From Brevinematales bacterium (GTDB lineage Bacteria; Spirochaetota; Brevinematia; Brevinematales; JAOACQ01): a DNA stretch of 35,116 nucleotides. Position numbers and translations under genes: made by a program. The first letter of the stretch is position 1, and every line of letters begins with the position of its first letter. A model generated the notes under the pieces. That model was not told the DNA's origin. It was given only the letters and a program-made list of their open reading frames with translations, and ran no database searches. Positions 28,646-35,116 of this stretch are shown piece after piece. The stretch covers positions 1 to 35,116 of the forward strand of contig JAOACQ010000086.1 of assembly GCA_026417755.1 (NCBI GenBank), read 5' to 3'.

Positions 28646-30226
28646 TTAATCGACCCTCAGCTTATAAATGTTTATAAACTCATCTATAAAAACATTACCA
28701 ATTTTTACCTTTTTGTCTCTTAAGAAAATATAAGTATTTTTGTCAATACTTTCAAGTGGATTATTATCTATCTCAAGAAATTTAAGATTCTGCAAATCTT
28801 CAAGATTCTCTATTCTTCTTATTTGATTATAATGCAACCACAAAATTTGTAAAGTCTTTAGATTATTTAAGTTCTCTATTTTTTTAATCCTATTGTTATG
28901 CAAATATAATCCCAAAAGTTCCTTTAACTTATCAAGATTTTCTATCTTTGAGATTTGATTGTTATAAAGATAAAGCCATTTTAATCTCTTCTGATGTTCA
29001 AGATTTTCTATCTTTAGGATTTGATTATTATCAAGAGCCAGAAACTCAAGATTAATCAAACTTTCGAGATTTTCTATAACTCCTATCTGATTTCTTGAAA
29101 GAGAAAGCCATCTCAACTTTTTTTGATTGGTAAGATTTTCAATTATGCTTATCTGATTACCGGCAAGATGTAATTCTTCAAGATTTTCAAGTTTATCTAA
29201 ATTTTCTATTTTTTGAATCTGATTATTCTCTAGATACAATCCTCTTAAGTTTACAAGTTTTGCAAGATGTATTATTCTTGTAATCTTATTTCCACCAAGA
29301 TGAAGCTCCTTCAAATTTTCAAGTTTTTGTAGATTTTCTATTTTTTCTATCTGGTTATCAGCAAGCCATAATACTTGAAGATTTGTTAAATTTTCAAGAT
29401 TTTCTATCTTTGAAATTATATTGTTTCTTAAACCAAGCATTTTAAGATTTACAAGATGATCCAAATTTTTTATTTCCTCTATTCTGTTATTTGATAAACT
29501 TAGTCTTTCAAGATTAATAAGTGCATCTAAGTTTTGTATTTCGCGTATCTTGCAACCAAACAGACTTAATACCTTAAGATTTATAAGGTTATCAAGATTT
29601 TTTATCTCCTCTATTGAGTTTCTAGAAAGTGAAAGAATTTTCAAATGGGTAAAATTTTGAAAATTTGGGTCTATCTCCTTTATATTCTCTCCAGCAATAT
29701 TAATTTCTTCTGTATCAAGAGAAAAATCAAAACCACTTATAGTTACTCTCTCTGGAAAATCAATATCAAGTCGATGTAATTCAACATAATCTTCAACAGT
29801 TCCATATTTTTTACCACTAAGTGAACAAAAAACGACCCCTCTCACTCTCAAAAAATCAAAAGTTTTTTTATCAATAGACTTAATAGGATTATCATCTATA
29901 TATAAATTTTCCAGGCTTTCAAGTTTATCTAAATTTTCTATTTTTGTAATTCTATTATTATTTAAGTAAAGCCATTTTAATTTTTTTAAGTTATCAAGAT
30001 TTTTTATTTCTGTAATTCTGTTATTACCAAGTCGTAAACCAATAAGATTTTTTAAATGAGATATATGATCGATTTCTGAAATTTTATTATGATCAAGCCA
30101 GAGCCTCTCTATATTTTTAAAATTCTCAAGCCATTCCAGTGAAGATATATTCATTTCAGATAAATAAAGCTCTTTTGCATCTACTGGATATTCTTTATCT
30201 CCAACTTTTATTAATTCTTCCCCCAT
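28646..30226 (-). CDS. Leucine-rich repeat protein (SDS22-like 22-residue repeats), two arrays, no signal peptide
   Basis: Many xNLxxLxLxxNxIxxIENLxxL repeats; begins MGEELIKVGDKEYPVDAKEL; stop is 3 nt from the clpS start. Confidence 0.93.
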   Translation of the reverse strand: MGEELIKVGDKEYPVDAKELYLSEMNISSLEWLENFKNIERLWLDHNKISEIDHISHLKNLIGLRLGNNRITEIKNLDNLKKLKWLYLNNNRITKIENLDKLESLENLYIDDNPIKSIDKKTFDFLRVRGVVFCSLSGKKYGTVEDYVELHRLDIDFPERVTISGFDFSLDTEEINIAGENIKEIDPNFQNFTHLKILSLSRNSIEEIKNLDNLINLKVLSLFGCKIREIQNLDALINLERLSLSNNRIEEIKNLDHLVNLKMLGLRNNIISKIENLENLTNLQVLWLADNQIEKIENLQKLENLKELHLGGNKITRIIHLAKLVNLRGLYLENNQIQKIENLDKLENLEELHLAGNQISIIENLTNQKKLRWLSLSRNQIGVIENLESLINLEFLALDNNQILKIENLEHQKRLKWLYLYNNQISKIENLDKLKELLGLYLHNNRIKKIENLNNLKTLQILWLHYNQIRRIENLEDLQNLKFLEIDNNPLESIDKNTYIFLRDKKVKIGNVFIDEFINIYKLRVD

Positions 30227-30243
30227 AATTTTCCTCTTTTTTC

Positions 30244-30272
30244 TTGATTGTTTTCTAGATTTATTTTAAAAT
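30244..30272 (+). promoter_or_regulatory. Promoter for carA
   Basis: TTGATT (30244-30249)-N17-TAAAAT (30267-30272); predicted 5'UTR about 30 nt. Confidence 0.55.
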
Positions 30273-30291
30273 AATAAGCAATTTTGGTCAA
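30263..30291 (-). promoter_or_regulatory. Promoter for LRR-clpS-clpA operon
   Basis: Minus strand TTGACC (30291-30286)-N17-TAAAAT (30268-30263); -10 overlaps the carA -10 in ATTTTAAAAT. Confidence 0.55.
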
Positions 30292-30308
30292 TGTAAAAGA
30301 GGGTTATA

Positions 30309-31400
30309 TTGAAAAAAGCAATTTTACTTCTCAAAAACGGCGAAGTTTTTGTCGGAAGAAATTTTGGTTATGAAGGCGAAACTTCTGGTGAAGTTGTTTT
30401 CAATACTTCTATGACAGGTTACCAGGAGATTTTAACTGACCCTTCTTATACCGGGCAGATTGTTACAATGACTTATCCTCTCATAGGAAATTATGGAATC
30501 AACGATGAAGATGTAGAAAGCTCAAAAATTCAGGCATCTGGTTTTGTTGTAAGAGAAGCGTCATCAATTTACTCCAACTGGAGAGGGAAATTGTCGTTAC
30601 AAGACTATCTTAAACAAAATAAAGTTGTTGGCATAGAAGGTATAGACACAAGGAAACTTACAAGAATTTTAAGAATTAAAGGTGCAATGAATGGAATTCT
30701 TTCCGCAATAGATTTTGACATAAATAGTCTCAAGGCAAAACTCGATAAAGTTCCCGATATGGCAGGGCTTGACCTTGTGCCAGAGGTTTCAATAAAAGAA
30801 CCAAAGCAATACAAACCCTTTGTAAAAGGTAATCCTCACATTGTAGTTATAGACGCAGGTGTAAAATTAAATATTTTAAGACTCTTTGATGAAAGAGGCG
30901 CAAATATAACTTTAGTTCCGGCAAACTATTCTTATGAACAGATACTCAATCTTAAACCAGATGGATTTTTTATCTCAAACGGACCCGGTGATCCGGCTGC
31001 CATCCACTACCTTATTAAAACAATAAAAAATCTTATTGGCAAAGTACCAATGTTTGGAATATGTCTTGGGCATCAGCTTCTTGGTCTTGCACTGGGTGCT
31101 AAAACATATAAACTCAAATTTGGCCACCGAGGAGCTAACCAGCCTGTTAAAAATTTAAAAACAGGAGTAATAGAAATAACTTCTCAGAATCATGGATTTT
31201 CTATAGTTGAAAATACAATCCCAGATGACGTTGAAGTAACTCATATGAATCTTAACGATAATACAATTGAAGGTATAAAACATAAAAAATATCCAATTAT
31301 GTCAGTTCAATATCATCCTGAGTCTTCTCCTGGTCCTCATGATTCTTTATATCTATTTGATGAATTTATGAAAATGGTAAGAGAAAACTCTTCAAAATAA
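30309..31400 (+). CDS. carA: Carbamoyl-phosphate synthase small subunit
   Basis: TTG start after agaggg; FNTSMTGYQEILTDPSYTGQI, glutamine amidotransferase MFGICLGHQLLGLALG, VQYHPESSPGPHDS. Confidence 0.95.
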   Translation: MKKAILLLKNGEVFVGRNFGYEGETSGEVVFNTSMTGYQEILTDPSYTGQIVTMTYPLIGNYGINDEDVESSKIQASGFVVREASSIYSNWRGKLSLQDYLKQNKVVGIEGIDTRKLTRILRIKGAMNGILSAIDFDINSLKAKLDKVPDMAGLDLVPEVSIKEPKQYKPFVKGNPHIVVIDAGVKLNILRLFDERGANITLVPANYSYEQILNLKPDGFFISNGPGDPAAIHYLIKTIKNLIGKVPMFGICLGHQLLGLALGAKTYKLKFGHRGANQPVKNLKTGVIEITSQNHGFSIVENTIPDDVEVTHMNLNDNTIEGIKHKKYPIMSVQYHPESSPGPHDSLYLFDEFMKMVRENSSK

Positions 31401-31439
31401 GAAATTTCAGATTAATTAACTTAAATAAAATAAATTAAA

Positions 31440-31516
31440 TAGCTTCACCTACCACCTGTTAGACATCTAATTTCAAAACAGTTTAGAATTTTATCTCACA
31501 GTAGAAGGTGAAGCTA
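31440..31516. repeat. Inverted repeat / stem-loop element between convergent genes
   Basis: tagcttcacct (31440-31450) perfectly complementary to aggtgaagcta (31506-31516); 55-nt interior. Confidence 0.65.
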
Positions 31517-31541
31517 AATTTAAAATAATTGTTTAGAAAAA

Positions 31542-32699
31542 TTAGCTTTTGATTTTTGGAGCAGAAACTGTAAATAAAACCCCACCACAAAGACTTATAA
31601 AAGCTGCAATATATATAGCTAAGGTATAAGTTTTGGACAAATCAAATAAAAATCCAGCCGTAAGTGGCCCAAGAATACCAGCTATACCATAACCCAGAAA
31701 AACATAAGGATATATTATACCCATTCTATCAATACCATAGATATGTCCGGTTTCTCTGGCAAAAAGCACAAAATTTCCACCAAATCCAAAACCTATTAAA
31801 GCAGAAATCAAAATATATATTCCATCTGTCAAGGCAATATTACCAAGTAAAAAAATGGATATGGCTTGGAATATTAAAGCAAAAATAATAGTAAGTTGTG
31901 AACCTATGTAGTCGCTTATAAAGCCCCATATTATTCTACCAAGAAAGTTACTGATTGCAAAAAATGAAATAGCAAATGCAAGAATTTTGGCATCAAGAAT
32001 ATTTTTAGATATTCCTATGGGTTTAAGACTACCAATTATTAAAAGTCCAGCGAATGTTCCAAACAAAATCCCTGCAAAAAGTTTATAAAAATTAGTAGAC
32101 TTCAAGAAATCGAAACTCACCTTTTCATTTTTTTGGTCTTCTTTCTTAATAGGAGAATCTAAAAAGAAAGAAAAAATAGTAATTATGAGACCATAACTTA
32201 TCCCTATAATTATAAAAATATTGAATATATCTTTTCCACTTTCAAGCAAAAACTCAATTATAAGAGAAAGTATTGTAGCTGCAAGCCCAAAACCAGCAGC
32301 TGCTATACCAGTGATTAAGCCTTTTTTATCTGGAAACCATTTTACAGGTGTGGTTAAAGAAGCTAAATAACCAAAGCCAGTCCCTATACCTGCAAGAACT
32401 GAAATTCCCACTAAAATCAGGAAAAAATTACCATTTGAAAAACCAGCGACTAAATAACCAATAGTAAAAAACAGAGCTGATAAAAAACCTATAATTTTAG
32501 AGCCCTTTTTTCTCTCAATTTTTCCCGCAAAAATCATTGATATGGTAAAAATTGCAATGAGTAATCCAAAAATAAGTTGAGACTGTGAAGCACTGAAGTT
32601 ATACTTCTTTAATTCAGAAGCAACAATGCTCCACGCATAAACACCACCAAGACATAACATTATTACAAAAGATGAAATTACCGTCAAAATTTTTTTCAT
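31542..32699 (-). CDS. MFS transporter, oxalate/formate antiporter (OFA)-like
   Basis: 12-TM pattern; N-terminus LCLGGVYAWSIVASELKKYNFSASQSQLIFGL, GIGTGFGYLASLTTPVKWFPDKKGLITGIAAAGFGLAA. Confidence 0.83.
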   Translation of the reverse strand: MKKILTVISSFVIMLCLGGVYAWSIVASELKKYNFSASQSQLIFGLLIAIFTISMIFAGKIERKKGSKIIGFLSALFFTIGYLVAGFSNGNFFLILVGISVLAGIGTGFGYLASLTTPVKWFPDKKGLITGIAAAGFGLAATILSLIIEFLLESGKDIFNIFIIIGISYGLIITIFSFFLDSPIKKEDQKNEKVSFDFLKSTNFYKLFAGILFGTFAGLLIIGSLKPIGISKNILDAKILAFAISFFAISNFLGRIIWGFISDYIGSQLTIIFALIFQAISIFLLGNIALTDGIYILISALIGFGFGGNFVLFARETGHIYGIDRMGIIYPYVFLGYGIAGILGPLTAGFLFDLSKTYTLAIYIAAFISLCGGVLFTVSAPKIKS

Positions 32700-32725
32700 C
32701 CCTAACCTCCTTCTCTCTCAAAAAA

Positions 32726-33220
32726 TCAACCCCTTTTCAATTCTTCCGATTTTTTTACAACCTCTTCAAACAATTTTTTCTTGTACTCTATAATTTTTTC
32801 CCCTATCTTTTTATCATTAACAGAAAGTATTTGAGCAGCAAGTATAGCTGCATTCTTTGCACCATTTAAAGCAACAGTTGCTACAGGAACACCGCCCGGC
32901 ATCTGTAGAATTGAAAGTATTGAGTCCCAGCCATCAATAGAATTTGAAGATTTGATGGGAACCCCTATCACAGGAAGTGGAGAAATAGATGCTATCATGC
33001 CAGGCAAATGAGCAGCTCCACCAGCTCCAGCTATTATAACTTTTATCCCTCTCAAATGAGCTTCTTTTGCAAAATTGAAAAGTTTATCTGGTGTCCTATG
33101 TGCTGAAACGATATCTACTTCATATTCTATGCCAAAATATTCAAGCATTTCTGCTGCATTTTTCATTATAGTCCAGTCAGAATCTGAACCCATCACTATA
33201 CTCACCAATTTTTCACTCAT
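32726..33220 (-). CDS. purE: 5-(carboxyamino)imidazole ribonucleotide mutase
   Basis: VSIVMGSDSDWTIMKNAAEML, VSAHRTPDKLF, AGAGGAAHLPGMIAS. Confidence 0.95.
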   Translation of the reverse strand: MSEKLVSIVMGSDSDWTIMKNAAEMLEYFGIEYEVDIVSAHRTPDKLFNFAKEAHLRGIKVIIAGAGGAAHLPGMIASISPLPVIGVPIKSSNSIDGWDSILSILQMPGGVPVATVALNGAKNAAILAAQILSVNDKKIGEKIIEYKKKLFEEVVKKSEELKRG

Positions 33221-34371
33221 GATATTACCCTCACAATTTTTTTAAGTTTATCTGCCTTTGATATCGCATCTTTTAAGTTGTCGGAAATAATAGTTATATG
33301 CCCCATCTTTCTATAAGGTTTTGTTATCTTTTTTCCATAGAGGTGAATTTTTACGCCTTCTATACTCAGAGCTTCTCGAAAACCTTTATACTTGACATGC
33401 CCATTATATCCATCTTCTCCAAGAAGATTTATCATAACTGCTGGTGATTTCATCTTTGTTCTACCAAGAGGTAAATCTAATATTGCTCTCAAGTGTTGTT
33501 CATATTGCGATGTGAGATTATTCTCTATTGTATGATGTCCGCTGTTATGAGGACGTGGCGCAATTTCATTAACAAGAATGTTGTTTCTTCTGTCAACAAA
33601 AAATTCTACTGCAAGAAGTCCAATAATATTTAATTTTTCTGCAAGATGAACTGCAATATTTGCAGCTTTTTTCTCAATACTCTTACTTATATAAGCGGGG
33701 CAAATCAGTTTATCAAGGATATTCTCCTTTTCATTGAAAATCATTTCAACAGCAGGAAATGTTTCTGTTTCTCCGTTCTTGTTTCTCGCTACTATAATTG
33801 AAATTTCTTTCTTTATATCTATTTTATCTTCAATTATTGAAGCTCCTGGAAGAAGTTCATCAAGTTGGCTTTGATTATCAACTACCTTAACTCCTCTACC
33901 ATCATATCCACCCTTTCTTATCTTTTGAACGAAAGGAGGTGTAAGTTTATTTTCATAAACTGATTTTATTATATCTTCTTTACTATCAAATAAGTGAAAG
34001 TTTGATGTAGGAATATTATTATCTCTATAAAATTCTTTTTGTTTACCCTTATCCTGAATAAGGGTCAAAACAAAGGGATCTGGATGTATTATTAACCCCT
34101 CATCTTTTAATTTAAACAAGGCATCAGTATTAATACTTTCTATCTCAAATGTGAGAACATCCACCATTTTACCAAAAGAATAAACATCTGTAAAATTCAG
34201 TCTATCACCCCTGACAAAAAAGGTGGCAATATCCTTTGCCGGGCAATGTTCATCACTATCCAAAACATAAGTTTTTATGTCCCACTTAGTAGCTTCCTGA
34301 ATAAGCATCTTACTTAATTGCCCGCCGGCAATTATTCCTAGTTTTATTTCAGAAACTGAAAACTCTTTCAT
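33217..34371 (-). CDS. purK: 5-(carboxyamino)imidazole ribonucleotide synthase
   Basis: Start re-set to ATG 34371 (MKEFSVSEIKLGIIAGGQLSKMLIQEA); ATP-grasp, KIRKGGYDGRGV, VNEIAPRPHNSGHHTIE; 4-nt overlap with purE. Confidence 0.93.
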   Translation of the reverse strand: MKEFSVSEIKLGIIAGGQLSKMLIQEATKWDIKTYVLDSDEHCPAKDIATFFVRGDRLNFTDVYSFGKMVDVLTFEIESINTDALFKLKDEGLIIHPDPFVLTLIQDKGKQKEFYRDNNIPTSNFHLFDSKEDIIKSVYENKLTPPFVQKIRKGGYDGRGVKVVDNQSQLDELLPGASIIEDKIDIKKEISIIVARNKNGETETFPAVEMIFNEKENILDKLICPAYISKSIEKKAANIAVHLAEKLNIIGLLAVEFFVDRRNNILVNEIAPRPHNSGHHTIENNLTSQYEQHLRAILDLPLGRTKMKSPAVMINLLGEDGYNGHVKYKGFREALSIEGVKIHLYGKKITKPYRKMGHITIISDNLKDAISKADKLKKIVRVIS

Positions 34372-35116
34372 AATCCTGAACTGTGCCCTTATCAAGGAAA
34401 CACTCGATAATCTTTTTACCAAGCGGACAAAGATCTTCAGTCATAAAGTTTGCTATCTCTTCTTTAAAGAACTCATAAAGCATTTCAGAACCAACTTCAA
34501 ATGCTTCATCTCCAACATCAGGCTGTAAATTTACTTGAAGCAAACTTTTTGGTAAGTAAATACCCTCAAATTTTATATGTTCTAAGGAATACCCAAGAAG
34601 AGAACACTTTGAAGGTGTTAACTGATCAGGCTTAATCTTTGCATTTCCTCTTTTAGCAAGATATTCCCTTATAATCCATTCCGGCATAAAACCAACTTTA
34701 TAAGCACCAATATATTGGTTTGGAATCAATAAGTAAAGAGTATCCGTAAACGTTTTAAACTGCTCTAAAAGTAAATTAGCATATCTTACCCTTTTCCCAG
34801 TGGCAAATGGCCAGAAAGAGCCAACTCCCTCACTTGATAGAGCCTTTATATTTCCAGCAATACTTGGGTTAGCATGACCTCTTGGACTTGCAAGCCTCCA
34901 GAGCCAGGCAAGAGCTGGAGGTAAAACCTGTGCTATACCTACTATCCCATATGATGGATTATCTTTTGTACAGGGAGGCGTTCTTATACCAAAAGATCTT
35001 ACATCAACAATCACAGGATCATTTATAACATCAGGAATAAGTTTCTTTGGTAAAATAACCCTTGGATTTGGGCACTTTTTACCTGGTGAATCTTCAATAT
35101 GTTCCCAGATAAGAGC
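34349..35116 (-). CDS. C-terminal part of a DUF4914-like protein (5' end beyond window)
   Basis: Minus frame stays open past the listed GTG at 35014 to the edge: ALIWEHIEDSPGKKCPNPRVILPKKLIPDVINDPVIVDVRSFGIRTPPCTKDNPSYGIVGIAQVLPPALAWLWRLASPRGHANPSI...; family name recalled from the conserved VDVRSFG / LPPALAWLWRL segments. Confidence 0.5.
   Translation of the reverse strand, partial: ALIWEHIEDSPGKKCPNPRVILPKKLIPDVINDPVIVDVRSFGIRTPPCTKDNPSYGIVGIAQVLPPALAWLWRLASPRGHANPSIAGNIKALSSEGVGSFWPFATGKRVRYANLLLEQFKTFTDTLYLLIPNQYIGAYKVGFMPEWIIREYLAKRGNAKIKPDQLTPSKCSLLGYSLEHIKFEGIYLPKSLLQVNLQPDVGDEAFEVGSEMLYEFFKEEIANFMTEDLCPLGKKIIECFLDKGTVQDYERVFSF

Noticed and set aside
28646-30226. Regularly spaced DNA repeats that could be taken for a CRISPR or satellite array
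   Set aside because: 66-bp periodicity matches 22-residue LRR codons in one continuous reading frame; no conserved repeat/unique spacer structure.
34372-34422. N-terminal extension of purK in the ORF track
   Set aside because: MKEFSVSEIKLGIIAGGQ from 34371 matches the expected PurK start; the extension is out-of-frame translation of the upstream gene.

Overview
AT-rich window from a diderm bacterium, gene content resembling spirochaete-like lineages (inference only). It is mostly well-packed core genes: prmC-rlmN, a GH16 lipoprotein, a S41 protease, accD-lptB, a Xer recombinase, a CsgG/FlgO-like N-terminus fused to a putative beta-barrel, bactofilin, tRNA-Val(UAC), a seven-gene V-type ATPase operon (E-DUF2764-A-B-D-I-K), a pyrK-like gene, an etfB-etfA-acyl-CoA dehydrogenase operon, a 999-aa PEGA-type envelope protein, an LRR-clpS-clpA operon, carA, an OFA-type MFS transporter and purE-purK. 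Partial genes sit at both window edges. The best candidates for a second look are: (i) a cytosolic double-array leucine-rich-repeat protein in an operon with ClpS/ClpA, facing carA across a near-symmetric divergent promoter with overlapping -10 boxes; (ii) a V-ATPase K subunit that keeps all the Na+-ligand positions of Enterococcus hirae NtpK at a constant offset; (iii) two MITE-like palindromic elements; (iv) a higher-GC truncated ORF at the left edge that is absent from the supplied ORF track. All assignments come from motif recognition by eye; no database search was run.
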